A stretch of 64,000 bases of DNA from Yoonia vestfoldensis DSM 16212 (GCF_000382265.1 NZ_KB907977.1:159189-223188); one strand, 5' to 3'; shown: positions 25,485 through 36,354, counted from the first letter of the stretch. Notes: generated from the sequence alone by a model not told the origin. A program made the numbers and translations.

Positions 25485-26402
25485 ATGCTCATTTACCTTC
25501 CTATCGCCGAGGTTTCGGTGAATGCCTTTCTGTTACTCGGGTTGGGCGGTGCTGTGGGTGTGCTGTCGGGGATGTTCGGCGTCGGCGGCGGCTTCCTTAT
25601 CACGCCCTTGCTGTTCTTTATCGGCATTCCGCCCGCAGTGGCCGTGGCCACCAGCACCAACCAGATCGTCGCCTCGTCGATTTCCGGCGTGCTTGCGCAT
25701 TTCAAGCGCAAGACCGTCGATCTGCCCATGGGCATGGTGCTGCTGGTCGGCGGGTTGATCGGGTCGGCCATCGGCATCGTGATCTTCAACTACCTGCGGG
25801 CGCTGGGGCAGGTCGATCTGCTGGTGCAGCTTTGCTATGTCGTCTTTCTGGGCGCCATCGGGATGCTGATGTTCGTCGAAAGCCTGCGCGCGATCAGACG
25901 GGCCCGCAAGCCCGGCGCGCTGCCACAACGGCGCAAGCATAACTGGGTCCATAACCTGCCGTTCAAGATGAAATTCCGGGTGTCGGGCCTTTATATTTCG
26001 GTCATTCCGCCGATCCTGGTCGGGATGCTGGTCGGTATCCTCGCCGCGATCATGGGGGTCGGCGGCGGGTTCATCATGGTGCCTGCGATGATCTATCTGC
26101 TGGGCATGCCGACCAAGGTCGTGATCGGCACGTCCTTGTTGCAGATCATCTTTGTCGCCGCTTTCACCACGATGCTGCATGCAACGACGAACCAGACGGT
26201 GGACGTGCTGCTGGCGTTGCTGTTGCTGATCGGCGGCGTGATCGGCGCCCAGATCGGCACACGGATCGGGGTCAGGATGAAGGCCGAACAATTGCGCATC
26301 CTGCTGGCGATCATGGTGCTGGTCGTCTGCGGCAAGCTCGCCTTCGATCTGCTGGTGATGCCGTCCGAGCTTTATTCGCTTGGCCCCGAGGGACGGTCAT
26401 GA
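25485..26402 (+). CDS. TauE/SafE (TSUP) family sulfite/anion exporter-like membrane protein
   Basis: 305 residues with about eight membrane segments. The duplicated TSUP signature is visible twice: GVLSGMFGVGGGFLITPLLFFIGIP (about 24-48) and GILAAIMGVGGGFIMVPAMIYLLGMP (about 186-211). Family members move sulfite, sulfonates or other organic anions; the substrate here is unknown. The stop overlaps the next gene (ATGA), forming the conserved TSUP plus TIGR02186 pair. The second, more ordinary TSUP gene at 46323 is not closely similar. Confidence 0.9.
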   Translation: MLIYLPIAEVSVNAFLLLGLGGAVGVLSGMFGVGGGFLITPLLFFIGIPPAVAVATSTNQIVASSISGVLAHFKRKTVDLPMGMVLLVGGLIGSAIGIVIFNYLRALGQVDLLVQLCYVVFLGAIGMLMFVESLRAIRRARKPGALPQRRKHNWVHNLPFKMKFRVSGLYISVIPPILVGMLVGILAAIMGVGGGFIMVPAMIYLLGMPTKVVIGTSLLQIIFVAAFTTMLHATTNQTVDVLLALLLLIGGVIGAQIGTRIGVRMKAEQLRILLAIMVLVVCGKLAFDLLVMPSELYSLGPEGRS

Positions 26403-27148
26403 TCCGCCTGCTTGCCCTTTTCATGCTGCTGGCGCTGCCTGCAAAGGCCGAAGAAATCGTGCTGGGCCTCAGCCGTGACGAAGTCGCGATCACCGTCACC
26501 TTTCAAGGGTCCGAAATCGTCGTCTTTGGTGCGGTCAACAGGACGGCCCCGCCACCGCAGGACAGCAACCTTGGCGTTGTTGTCACCATTGCGGGCCCGC
26601 GTGAACCCGTCACCGTGCGGCGCAAGGCGCGGCGGATGGGCATCTGGGTCAACACGGATGCGGTTTTTGTGAATTCCGCCCCGTCCTTCTATGCGGTCGC
26701 CACCAGCGCCCCGATCGCCGAGATCCTGCGCGAGATCGAAGACCTGCGCTACCGGATCACGATCCCCCGCGCGATCCGGTCGGCGGGGGCGGTCGTCGAA
26801 GACAGCGTCGCCTTCACCGAGGCGCTGATCCGTATCAAGACAGATCAGGACCTCTATCAGATGCTCGAAGGGGCCGTGACGCTGGACCAGGACACGCTGT
26901 TCCGCAGCGCGATTTCCATGCCCGCCAACCTGATCGAAGGCAATTACGACGTCCGCATCTACCTGACCCGCAACGGTGCCGTGATCGACGATTACACAAC
27001 CACCATTCCCGTCAACAAGGTCGGGCTGGAACGCTGGCTTTACAATCTCGCGCATGAACAGGCGTTCATCTATGGACTGCTGTCGCTGGCGATCGCGGTC
27101 GGTGCTGGCTGGCTTGCCTCAGCCGTGTTTTCTCTGCTGCGGCGCTAA
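26399..27148 (+). CDS. TIGR02186-family membrane-anchored protein
   Basis: 249 residues with an N-terminal signal peptide (RLLALFMLLALPAKAEE), an exported domain (EEIVLGLSRDEVAITVTFQGSE, MGIWVNTDAVFVNSAPSFYAVATSAP) and a single C-terminal membrane helix (FIYGLLSLAIAVGAGWLASAVF) followed by Arg-Arg. The architecture matches the TIGR02186 family, which regularly accompanies TauE/SafE transporters. Function is unknown; an accessory periplasmic role for the exporter is inferred from translational coupling to it. Confidence 0.85.
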   Translation: MIRLLALFMLLALPAKAEEIVLGLSRDEVAITVTFQGSEIVVFGAVNRTAPPPQDSNLGVVVTIAGPREPVTVRRKARRMGIWVNTDAVFVNSAPSFYAVATSAPIAEILREIEDLRYRITIPRAIRSAGAVVEDSVAFTEALIRIKTDQDLYQMLEGAVTLDQDTLFRSAISMPANLIEGNYDVRIYLTRNGAVIDDYTTTIPVNKVGLERWLYNLAHEQAFIYGLLSLAIAVGAGWLASAVFSLLRR

Positions 27149-27855
27149 CCGCGCCCGATATGCGGCATCTTGGATGCCATGACCATCATGGTCTGCACAT
27201 TCGCCTCTGGCGGCAATGACGCCATGTGGAACACCGCGCGGGCCACATCCTCGACCGCCATCGTTGGCAGAGGCGGCAGCCCTTCGGCGGCGCGCTTGAC
27301 CTCCAGCCCCTGCACAAGTTCGGTGCGGGCATTGCCGATGTCGATCTGCCCGCAGGCGATATCGAACGCGCGGCCATCCAGCGTCAGCGTCTTGGTCAGG
27401 CCCGACACGCCGTGCTTGCTGGTGGTGTAACACACCGACCCTTCGCGCGGGGTATGGGCCGAAATCGACCCGTTGTTGATGATCCGCCCGCCTTGCGGTG
27501 TCTGGTGGCGCATCTGGCGGAACGCAGCGCGCGCGCACAGGAACATCCCAGTCAGGTTCACATCCAGCACCGCGCGCCAGTCATCCAACGCAATCTCGTC
27601 GATCGTGGTCTGCGGGCCGAACATCCCTGCATTGTTGAACAGGACATCCAGATGGCCGAAGGCGGTGAAAGCCGCATCGACAGCCCCTTCGTCCGTCACA
27701 TCGCAAGGCAGAGGGACCGCATTGGGATGCGCCATTTCGGCCAGCGCCTCGGGCCTGCGCGCGATCAGGCCGACGCGCCAGCCCTGATCCAGAAAATGCA
27801 GCGCCGTGGCGCGACCGATCCCGGCGCTGGCGCCCGTGATGATGATGGTTTTCAT
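27145..27855 (-). CDS. Short-chain dehydrogenase/reductase
   Basis: 236-residue classical SDR. The NAD(P) loop is TGASAGIGRATALHFLD (about 7-23), NNAG is at about 77, and the catalytic Ser-Tyr-Lys triad is in NNGSISAHTPREGSVCYTTSK (Tyr/Lys about 150/154). The basic ARR pattern after beta-2 (GLIARRPEAL) suggests NADPH. The substrate is unknown. The stop overlaps the end of the converging TIGR02186 gene, and its start overlaps the helicase stop by four bases, so it is co-translated with the helicase gene. Confidence 0.88.
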   Translation of the reverse strand: MKTIIITGASAGIGRATALHFLDQGWRVGLIARRPEALAEMAHPNAVPLPCDVTDEGAVDAAFTAFGHLDVLFNNAGMFGPQTTIDEIALDDWRAVLDVNLTGMFLCARAAFRQMRHQTPQGGRIINNGSISAHTPREGSVCYTTSKHGVSGLTKTLTLDGRAFDIACGQIDIGNARTELVQGLEVKRAAEGLPPLPTMAVEDVARAVFHMASLPPEANVQTMMVMASKMPHIGRG

Positions 27856-29378
27856 GAATCCTCGCTTTGCAGTTCGAGTGTGGTGGCAGGCACGTCCAGA
27901 TCATCCACGCCCAGCGCCAGTTCGGGCCGCGCCAGCCGGTTGCGCACGACCCAGCGCAATTGCGTTTCCGCCCGCGTGATCGCGACATAGGCAAGACGTT
28001 TCCACAAAGGCTGGCCCGCTTCCATCCGGCCCATGCGGCTTGCCACCTCGATATCGGGGGCGAAAACCTGCACCGTGTCCCATTGCGACCCTTGCGCTTT
28101 GTGGATCGTCACAGCCGCGCCATGCAGAAAGGTCGCGCCCATCCGCGCCGCAAAGGGGATGAAGGGTTCGGCGTCGCCTTCCAGCTCGATCTTGACGATG
28201 CTGGCGGCTGAAATGCGCGGGTCTTCGGCTCCCATCACGTGCAGGCGCGAAAAACCGGGCTTCTTGCCGGGGCCAAGATAGATGACCTGCGCGCCTTTGA
28301 TCAGCCCGCGCGCCTCCAGATCCAAACGTTTCTTGCGGTGCTTGAGCGGCAGTTCGATCCCGTCGCAGATCAGGGGTTCCCCCGGCAGCAAGGCGTCGGG
28401 CGGCGCGTTGAACGCAGCGCGGAACGCATGGATCAGCTTGATCCGCGTCGCATTGCGCCAGACCAGACAGGGCGACCGCGCCATCAGATCGGCCTCGACC
28501 CGCTGGGCCATGACGACGCGCTCGTCGCGGGCGGCGGCCTCGGCCACCATCCGCTCAAAGGCGTAGAAATCCAGCATCGGATCAGCCAGGGCATGGGCCA
28601 GATCAAGGATCGGGTTGTCGGCATCCTGCCGGTGGATACGGCTGAGCGTCAGCACGCGGGATTTGGGCAGGGTTTCGAACACCATGCCGCCACTGGATTG
28701 CACGGGCGGCAATTGGGCAGGATCACCGAAGAGCAGCAGGGTCGGGAAAATTTCTTTCAGGTCCTCAAACTGCTTGGCATCCAGCATCGAGCTTTCGTCC
28801 ACAAATCCGATGTCCAGCGGCTCCTCGCGCCGTTTCCAGCCTGTGATGAAATCGCTGCCGCGCAGACCCGCCGCCGCCAAGGCCGCAGGCACCGAGGTAT
28901 TGACCTGATAAGACGCCCAAGCGCGGTCGAGGCCCACATCGCTCAGCCCTTCGATGGTCGGGCGCTCGCCCTGCCCCGCCAGCCATTCGGCGATCTTTTC
29001 ATATTCGGGGTCATAAACGGGGGTGTAAAGAATGCGGTGGATCGTCGTCGCGGGCACGCCGCGGTTGCGCAAAACGCTGGCCGCCTTGTTGGTGGGGGCA
29101 AGGATGGCCAGCGTGCGGCGGTCCTTGCGCTTGCGCCCTTCCCAGTCGCCGGAAATCACATCGACGCCCGCCTCGGCCAAAGCTTTGTAAAGCTGGGCCA
29201 GCAGCATCGTCTTGCCCGACCCCGCCTTGCCGATCACGGCCAGAACCGAGGATTTATCGCTTTGCGGCGGTTGCAGCAGGTGATCATCCAGATCGACGCC
29301 CGCTTGGCGCAGCGCGATGGCGACATTGTCCCAGGCTTCGGCCTGGTCTTCGGAAAAGGTGATCACGGGGGCGTTCAT
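27852..29378 (-). CDS. RecD2/Dda-like SF1 DNA helicase
   Basis: 508 residues. The SF1B helicase motifs are all present: I GKAGSGKTMLLAQL (about 37), Ia LAPTNKAASVLRNRG, II FVDESSMLD, III LFGDPAQLPPV, V TIHKAQGSQWDTVQV and VI YVAITRAETQLRWV. The protein lacks the long N-terminal extension of full RecD2. It probably unwinds DNA 5' to 3' in repair. The start is the ATG at 29378 rather than a TTG upstream at 29405. A dispersed intergenic repeat lies upstream, behind ccr. Confidence 0.88.
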   Translation of the reverse strand: MNAPVITFSEDQAEAWDNVAIALRQAGVDLDDHLLQPPQSDKSSVLAVIGKAGSGKTMLLAQLYKALAEAGVDVISGDWEGRKRKDRRTLAILAPTNKAASVLRNRGVPATTIHRILYTPVYDPEYEKIAEWLAGQGERPTIEGLSDVGLDRAWASYQVNTSVPAALAAAGLRGSDFITGWKRREEPLDIGFVDESSMLDAKQFEDLKEIFPTLLLFGDPAQLPPVQSSGGMVFETLPKSRVLTLSRIHRQDADNPILDLAHALADPMLDFYAFERMVAEAAARDERVVMAQRVEADLMARSPCLVWRNATRIKLIHAFRAAFNAPPDALLPGEPLICDGIELPLKHRKKRLDLEARGLIKGAQVIYLGPGKKPGFSRLHVMGAEDPRISAASIVKIELEGDAEPFIPFAARMGATFLHGAAVTIHKAQGSQWDTVQVFAPDIEVASRMGRMEAGQPLWKRLAYVAITRAETQLRWVVRNRLARPELALGVDDLDVPATTLELQSEDS

Positions 29379-29424
29379 GGCGGCGACATTAGCCGCGCCA
29401 GCCACCCGTCACCACCGCCTTCCG

Positions 29425-29457
29425 CATCTTCCGAGCATAAATATCCCCGCGCGGAGC
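29425..29457 (-). repeat. Dispersed intergenic repeat, copy 2 (divergent)
   Basis: Same unit as at 13325 but with changes in the inner part (ATATCCCCGCGCGGAGCGC). Read on the minus strand it lies 54 bp after the ccr stop codon. Confidence 0.65.
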
Positions 29458-29511
29458 GCATCCTGCCCTTTGCGCGCCACCACCCGGTGGTGATGACGCG
29501 CGGGGGTGATC

Positions 29512-30807
<1,296 letters not shown>

Positions 30808-30922
30808 TTCCATCTCCATCGCGATCTATCCGTTGCGCCGCAGTGCAGAATCACGCGGGCTTGCTGGATAAATACGAAGCGTCGCGCAAGATTGCAACAC
30901 TGGAAGATGTTATTTTGTAATT

Positions 30923-32320
30923 TTATGTCTGCCGCGTCGCAGAAACAGGCAGGGATTCACGGACCGCGTCAAAATGATGCGCGATGGAATTCGCGTAATA
31001 GGTCAGGATCGGCGCACCAAGATCGGTGATGCTGATCACATCACCGTCGCGCCGGATCAGGCGGCGTGCTTCCAGCCTGTTCAATGCGTCCGTGACGACG
31101 TCGTCGGCAGGACGGCGCGGACGCGGCACACGCTTTGCCTGCAACAATTTCAGCGTCTCTGTCACATCCTGCACCAACTGGCCGGTGCCAATCGGCGCAT
31201 TGGCCAGCAGATGCCGGGCGACCAGCGGAACGCCCGGCACCGGCGTCACGTCCGCGATCCGCTGCATCAAGGTTTCAGCCAGCACCTGCGTCAGGTCGCC
31301 ATCAGCGGTCGCCGCGAATGCCGAGAGTTCCAGAGGTTCGCCGAAACTGACCGATGCAGTGCCGAAATTATGGAACCGACCTGTGATCCGTTGCCAGAAA
31401 TGCCGCCCGACGCGCCGCAATACATTCACCAGCGGCGGCCGGAACCGGCGCGTGCCGGCATTATGCGCCGCGATGAGGATCGTGTCCTCCAGCACACGGT
31501 CATAATTCAGCGCAACGGGAATAAAGATGACTTCGCGCCGCGCTGGATCGAAATCCTCGACGATATAGTTCAGCAGACCCGTGCGCGGCGGCGCGAGTTT
31601 GCCGTCAAGCGTCAGACCGCCTTCGGGAAACACCGCCTGACTGACGCCTGCGCGCGTCGCCATCTGCACATAGCGGGCCAATACCTTTCGATAGAGCGCA
31701 CCGCGCGAATTGCGCCTGATGAAATAGGCCCCCATCGCGCGGATGATCGGCGACAAAGGCCAGACCCGCGCCCATTCGCCCACGGCATAGGACAGCGCGC
31801 CCGCATTGGCGGCCAGATAGGTGACAAGCACGTAATCCATGTTGCTGCGATGGTTGATGACGAAAACCACGGCTGCATTGGGGTCGATCTCGGCCATGCG
31901 CCTGCGATCAAGGGTGCCAAGCTGAATCCGGTACAGCGATTTCGACAGCCACCGCGCAAACCTGATCCCGATGCTGAAATAGGCAGTCGCGGAAAACGAC
32001 GGTACGATCTCGCGGGCGTAGCTGCGGGCCTTCTCGAAGGCGACATTCTCGGGGACTCCGTTTTCGCGGGCGTGATCGACGACGGCCTGTGTCACCTCGG
32101 GGTCATAGATCAGGCGCTGGATCATGTCATAGCGGCGCGCCAGCTTGAACGGCTCGATCGGACGTTGCAGATTCTTGTTGACCCGCGCGATGACCCGCTC
32201 GGCGCGTTTGCGAAAAAACCAGCGGACGGACGGAAACAGGAAATGCGACGCGAACGTGACCCCGGCGAACAGAATGATCAGGACAAACGCCCAGACCGGG
32301 ATGGAGATTGTTTGCGTCAT
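30923..32320 (-). CDS. PlsB/PlsC-like glycerophosphate acyltransferase
   Basis: 465 residues with an N-terminal membrane helix (PVWAFVLIILFAGVTFASHFLF) and the acyltransferase HxxxxD block VINHRSNMDYVL (about 156-167), with the later FPEGGLT motif (about 233) and a VALNYDR region. This matches the long 1-acylglycerol-3-phosphate or glycerol-3-phosphate acyltransferases found in alphaproteobacteria. Which acyl acceptor it uses is not decided by sequence. The start is the ATG at 32320. It is divergent from ecm. Confidence 0.82.
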   Translation of the reverse strand: MTQTISIPVWAFVLIILFAGVTFASHFLFPSVRWFFRKRAERVIARVNKNLQRPIEPFKLARRYDMIQRLIYDPEVTQAVVDHARENGVPENVAFEKARSYAREIVPSFSATAYFSIGIRFARWLSKSLYRIQLGTLDRRRMAEIDPNAAVVFVINHRSNMDYVLVTYLAANAGALSYAVGEWARVWPLSPIIRAMGAYFIRRNSRGALYRKVLARYVQMATRAGVSQAVFPEGGLTLDGKLAPPRTGLLNYIVEDFDPARREVIFIPVALNYDRVLEDTILIAAHNAGTRRFRPPLVNVLRRVGRHFWQRITGRFHNFGTASVSFGEPLELSAFAATADGDLTQVLAETLMQRIADVTPVPGVPLVARHLLANAPIGTGQLVQDVTETLKLLQAKRVPRPRRPADDVVTDALNRLEARRLIRRDGDVISITDLGAPILTYYANSIAHHFDAVRESLPVSATRQT

Positions 32321-32417
32321 CAGCAGAAAGTGACAGGGTTCCGCAACAAGGTAAATCCCGTCATGCCGCAACGCAGCGAATTGACAGCGCCACAAAATGA
32401 CCGATAAAGGGTTAAAC

Positions 32418-32434
32418 GCGTAATTAAATTACGC
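32418..32434. promoter_or_regulatory. Perfect 17-bp palindrome upstream of ecm
   Basis: GCGTAATTAAATTACGC has 8-bp perfect arms around a central A, 23 bp before the ecm ATG, in the 137-bp divergent region. It looks like an operator for a dimeric regulator (TetR or MarR type). The site is AT-rich within GC-rich surroundings. Confidence 0.5.
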
Positions 32435-32457
32435 CAAGTGATTCAGGAGTTGCCCCG

Positions 32458-34425
32458 ATGTCGCAGACGCAAAAAGACCGCCCCTGGCTGTTTCGCACCT
32501 ATGCGGGCCATTCAACCGCTGCGGCGTCGAACGCGCTCTATCGTGGCAACCTTGCGAAAGGGCAGACCGGCCTGTCGGTGGCCTTCGATCTGCCGACGCA
32601 GACAGGCTATGACAGCGATCACGTGCTGGCAAAAGGCGAGGTCGGCAAGGTCGGTGTGCCGGTTGCGCATCTGGGCGACATGCGCACTTTGTTCGCCGAT
32701 ATCCCGCTGGACCAGATGAACACCTCGATGACGATCAACGCGACGGCCCCGTGGTTGCTCGCACTCTATATCGCCGTGGCCGAGGAACAGGGTGCCGATA
32801 TCAGCGCCCTGCAAGGCACGGTGCAGAACGACATCATCAAGGAATACCTGTCGCGCGGCACCTATATCTGCCCGCCGGAACCGTCCTTGCGAATGATCAC
32901 CGATGTCGCGGCCTATACCCGCGAACATCTGCCCAAATGGAACCCGATGAACGTGTGTTCCTATCACCTGCAAGAAGCAGGGGCCACGCCCGAGGAAGAA
33001 CTGGCCTTTGCGCTGGCCACCGCCACGGCCGTGCTGGACGATCTGCGCGGCAAGGTGCCTGCGGAACATTTCCCCGAAATGGTCGGGCGCATTTCGTTTT
33101 TCGTGAATGCCGGTATCCGTTTCGTGACCGAATTGTGCAAGATGCGTGCCTTCGTCGAATTATGGGATGAAATCTGCGCGGTGCGCTATGGCGTGGAAGA
33201 CGCGAAATACCGCCGTTTCCGCTATGGTGTGCAGGTGAACTCTTTGGGGCTGACCGAGCAGCAACCCGAAAACAACGTCTATCGCATTCTGCTGGAAACT
33301 CTCGCGGTGACCCTGTCGAAAAACGCCCGCGCCCGTGCCGTGCAATTGCCGGCATGGAACGAGGCCTTGGGCCTGCCCCGCCCGTGGGATCAACAATGGT
33401 CTTTGCGAATGCAGCAAATTCTGGCCTATGAAACCGATCTTCTGGAATTCGACGATCTGTTTGATGGCAATCCGGCAATCGACCGCAAGGTCAACGAATT
33501 GAAAGAAGGCGCGCGCGCCGAATTGGCGCAGATCGACGGCATGGGCGGGGCCGTGAACGCCATCGGCTATATGAAATCGCGTCTGGTCGAAAGCAATGCC
33601 GCCCGTATTGCCGGGATCGAGAGCGGCAGCACCACTGTCGTTGGCGTGAACAAATGGCAAGCCGGCGAACCGTCGCCCCTGACAGCGGGCGACGACGCAA
33701 TCATGGTGGCCGATCCTGAGGCCGAGGCCGACCAGTTGAAACGTCTTGCCGCTTGGAAGGCCGACCGCGACGCGGGGCAGGTGCACGCGGCGCTCTCCGC
33801 GCTGCACGACGCTGCGCGCAGTCAGACCAATATCATGATCCCCTCGATCGCCTGTGCACGTGCGGGCGTGACGACCGGCGAATGGGCCGATGTGGTCCGC
33901 GCCGTGTTCGGCCAGTACCGCGCCCCCACAGGGGTCAGCGCCAACCCGTCCAACCGGACAGAAGGGCTGGACGACCTGCGCGAACAGGTCAATCAGGTCA
34001 GCACGGCGCTGGGACGCAGGCTGAAATTCCTGGTGGGCAAGCCGGGGCTGGATGGCCATTCCAACGGGGCTGAACAGATCGCCGCCCGCGCGCGCGATTG
34101 CGGGATGGACATCGCCTATGAAGGTATCCGCCTAACCCCCGACGAAATCATCGCCTCCGCCCGAGAGACTGGCGCCCATGTCATCGGCCTGTCGATCCTG
34201 TCGGGATCGCATGTGCCGCTGGTGCGCGATGTCATGGCGAAACTGCAGGCCGCCGGATTGGCATCGATTCCGGTTGTCGCGGGCGGCATCATTCCTGAGG
34301 AAGACGCAATTGCGCTGCGCGCCATGGGTGTTGCGAAAGTCTATACGCCGAAAGATTTTGAACTGAACAAGATCATGGCCGATATCGTCACGCTGGTCGA
34401 TCCACGATCAAAAGCGGCGGAATAA
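32458..34425 (+). CDS. ecm: Ethylmalonyl-CoA mutase (MeaA-like, B12-dependent)
   Basis: 655 residues, single-chain adenosylcobalamin mutase converting (2R)-ethylmalonyl-CoA to methylsuccinyl-CoA. The N-terminal TIM barrel carries RTYAGHSTAAASNALYR, LPTQTGYDSDH and QNDIIKEYLSRGTYICPPEPSLRM. The C-terminal cobalamin-binding domain starts near residue 520 with the DxHxxG motif in GKPGLDGHSNGAEQIAARA and ends with GLSILSGSHVPL and VVAGGIIPEED. RTYAGHST at the start distinguishes it from methylmalonyl-CoA mutase. CAGGAG precedes the ATG, behind a 17-bp palindrome. Confidence 0.94.
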   Translation: MSQTQKDRPWLFRTYAGHSTAAASNALYRGNLAKGQTGLSVAFDLPTQTGYDSDHVLAKGEVGKVGVPVAHLGDMRTLFADIPLDQMNTSMTINATAPWLLALYIAVAEEQGADISALQGTVQNDIIKEYLSRGTYICPPEPSLRMITDVAAYTREHLPKWNPMNVCSYHLQEAGATPEEELAFALATATAVLDDLRGKVPAEHFPEMVGRISFFVNAGIRFVTELCKMRAFVELWDEICAVRYGVEDAKYRRFRYGVQVNSLGLTEQQPENNVYRILLETLAVTLSKNARARAVQLPAWNEALGLPRPWDQQWSLRMQQILAYETDLLEFDDLFDGNPAIDRKVNELKEGARAELAQIDGMGGAVNAIGYMKSRLVESNAARIAGIESGSTTVVGVNKWQAGEPSPLTAGDDAIMVADPEAEADQLKRLAAWKADRDAGQVHAALSALHDAARSQTNIMIPSIACARAGVTTGEWADVVRAVFGQYRAPTGVSANPSNRTEGLDDLREQVNQVSTALGRRLKFLVGKPGLDGHSNGAEQIAARARDCGMDIAYEGIRLTPDEIIASARETGAHVIGLSILSGSHVPLVRDVMAKLQAAGLASIPVVAGGIIPEEDAIALRAMGVAKVYTPKDFELNKIMADIVTLVDPRSKAAE

Positions 34426-34522
34426 TACCATATCCTTTTGGACATGCAGAACCTGTTTCCATTTCCATTTCATTACAGTATCGGTATGTGACATGCGTCT
34501 AAACCCAAAACGGATTACACCA

Positions 34523-34849
34523 ATGAATAAAGACCTTTCATCCATGACACGGGCAGAGCTGGAAAAGCTCAAGGTCCAGGTCGAAAAAGCATTAGTCGAA
34601 GTCGCAGAAAAAGACAAAAAAGCGGCCCTTGCCGCGGCTGAAAAAGCTGCCGCGGAACACGGTTTCTCTCTGGCGGAAATCACCGGCGGTGCTGCGCGCA
34701 AAGGCAAAGGCGCGCCGAAATCCTCTGCGCCCGCGAAATACCGCAACCCTGCAGACGCCACCCAGACCTGGACCGGCAAAGGTCGTCAGCCAACCTGGTT
34801 CAAGGCAGCCCTTGCCAATGGCACCTCGCCAGAAGCCATGGAATTCTAA
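34523..34849 (+). CDS. H-NS family nucleoid-associated protein (HvrA-like)
   Basis: 108 residues. An N-terminal coiled coil (ELEKLKVQVEKALVEVAEKDKKAALAAAEKAA by pattern, about 11-42) is followed by the C-terminal H-NS DNA-binding motif KYRNPADATQTWTGKGRQPTWFKAAL (about 72-97), whose core is the TWTGKGRQP loop. Small H-NS proteins of this type in Rhodobacter (HvrA/SPB) modulate gene expression. The ATG at 34523 is chosen as the last start before the coiled coil. The region upstream (34426-34522) is AT-rich and probably holds its promoter. Confidence 0.9.
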   Translation: MNKDLSSMTRAELEKLKVQVEKALVEVAEKDKKAALAAAEKAAAEHGFSLAEITGGAARKGKGAPKSSAPAKYRNPADATQTWTGKGRQPTWFKAALANGTSPEAMEF

Positions 34850-34857
34850 GCAAAGGC

Positions 34858-34884
34858 GCGGGAAAGGGTTTTGCCCTCTCCCGC
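34858..34884 (+). terminator. Stem-loop after the H-NS-like gene
   Basis: GCGGGA (34858-34863) pairs with TCCCGC (34879-34884) and AGGG with CCCT inside, with one A/C mismatch and a TTTTG loop, starting nine bases after the stop. It lacks a U-run. Confidence 0.4.
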
Positions 34885-34930
34885 TCGCCTGCACGGCAGG
34901 CTAGCATCCTTGCAATGACAGGAGATGCAG

Positions 34931-35635
34931 ATGACAATCCATATTGGTGCCGCAAAAGACGATATCGCGCCGACCGTGCTGATGCCGGGCGACCCCTACC
35001 GCGCGAAATGGGCGGCTGAGACCTTTCTCGACGATGCGCGCTGCGTCAATCAGGTGCGCGGTATGCTGGGCTTTACCGGCACATGGCGCGGGCATCCGGT
35101 CACGATCCAGGGGTCCGGCATGGGCATGCCGTCTCTGTCGATCTATGCCAACGAACTGATCCGCGACTACGACGCTCAGACCCTGATTCGCATCGGGTCC
35201 TGCGGCGGTATGCAGGACCATGTCGGCATCCGCGACGTGATTCTCGCGATGACCGCGACCACGCTGTCCACACCGTCGCGCGGCATGTTCAAAGAGCTGA
35301 ATTTCGCCCCCTGCGCCGATTTCGGGCTTTTGACGGCCGCGCATCAGGCGGCATTGGCCAAAGGCACGACAACCCATGTCGGCGGGATCTATTCGTCGGA
35401 TGTGTTTTATGACGAACGCCCCGACCTGAACGAACAGATGATGCGCCACGGCGTGCTTGGTGTCGAGATGGAGGCTGCCGAACTCTACATCCTCGCTGCC
35501 CGCTATAAACGCCGCGCATTGGCCGTGCTGACCGTGAGCGACCACCTGATAACCCACGAGGCCCTGCCCGCCGAGGACCGCGAACGCAGCTTCGGCGACA
35601 TGGTAGAGATCGCGCTACAGGCGGCTTTTGCCTGA
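34931..35635 (+). CDS. deoD: Purine nucleoside phosphorylase DeoD (hexameric type)
   Basis: 234 residues. [32 protein letters not shown] at the N-terminus, [31 protein letters not shown] (about 63-93) and the active-site [15 protein letters not shown] with [10 protein letters not shown] are DeoD signatures. It splits purine (deoxy)nucleosides with phosphate. The ATG at 34931 is preferred over 34925 because AGGAG lies six bases upstream. It is structurally unrelated to the PunA-type phosphorylase at 23368, so the window encodes two PNP families. Confidence 0.94.
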   Translation: MTIHIGAAKDDIAPTVLMPGDPYRAKWAAETFLDDARCVNQVRGMLGFTGTWRGHPVTIQGSGMGMPSLSIYANELIRDYDAQTLIRIGSCGGMQDHVGIRDVILAMTATTLSTPSRGMFKELNFAPCADFGLLTAAHQAALAKGTTTHVGGIYSSDVFYDERPDLNEQMMRHGVLGVEMEAAELYILAARYKRRALAVLTVSDHLITHEALPAEDRERSFGDMVEIALQAAFA

Positions 35636-35756
35636 CGCTGGGTGAAGCACCGAAAAGAGCCGCTGCATCGTGGTTTCTGGTAAACAGCCCAGATCGTGCC
35701 ACATTTGCCTGTTCAAAACACACGCATGCATATCTTGAACAGGACGAACTAAACTC

Positions 35757-36347
35757 ATGCGCGTAAACTTGGCTATCGCTGCAATAGCGCTTTCAGCAGG
35801 CTGCACCGACCAGATCATCGACAACAACACCGGATCACGCTTTGTGACACCTTCTGCCACCGGCGCGATCAGCGATCCGGCGGCGGGAAACGAGAGAATC
35901 GTCAACATATCTGGGAACGGGTATGCCTATGAAGCTGGAAACGCGCGCAACGGCGATATAGTGGCAGTGGCCGGGATCATTCCCGGAACAAGCGCGTCGC
36001 CAACCCCCGGACCCGATCATGGCAGCACAACCTATTCCGGCCGCTATGAAATGGTGACGGTCGGAGGGTTTTTCCTGAATGATGGAAAAGTCGTTGGGTT
36101 TTCCCGTCCCGAAGCAGGTGACATCGCGCTGAGCGTGGATTTCGCCGCACGGACGATCCGTGGCACCGCAGACGACCTGACGGTCAACGGCGAATTCAAC
36201 GGCAATGTCCTGAGCGGCAACGTCCGGTACGATGGCATTTCCGGCGATCTGCGCGGTGTGATGGGCGGCGACAAGGCGGTCGGCGCCTTCCACGGTGAAT
36301 CGTCGGAACGGATTTTCGCCGGCGGTTTCTACGTGACGCCCGACTAA
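35757..36347 (+). CDS. Lipoprotein with a TbpB-like C-terminal beta-barrel
   Basis: 196 residues. A short lipoprotein signal (RVNLAIAAIALSAGC, Cys at about 16) is followed by a low-complexity linker and a C-terminal part made of alternating Gly/hydrophobic strands (GDIALSVDFAARTIRGTADDL, NGEFNGNVLSGNVRYDG, KAVGAFHGESSERIFAGGFYV). This resembles the small beta-barrel of transferrin-binding protein B/factor-H-binding proteins, where GAFHG...AGGF is typical. It is probably surface-exposed at the outer membrane. The ligand is unknown. Confidence 0.7.
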   Translation: MRVNLAIAAIALSAGCTDQIIDNNTGSRFVTPSATGAISDPAAGNERIVNISGNGYAYEAGNARNGDIVAVAGIIPGTSASPTPGPDHGSTTYSGRYEMVTVGGFFLNDGKVVGFSRPEAGDIALSVDFAARTIRGTADDLTVNGEFNGNVLSGNVRYDGISGDLRGVMGGDKAVGAFHGESSERIFAGGFYVTPD

Positions 36348-36354
36348 GATCCCC

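Noticed and set aside
29359..29366. GTGATCAC core inside the 5' end of the helicase gene
   Set aside because: The flanks do not extend to TGTG...CACA and it encodes an ordinary VITF segment; treated as chance.
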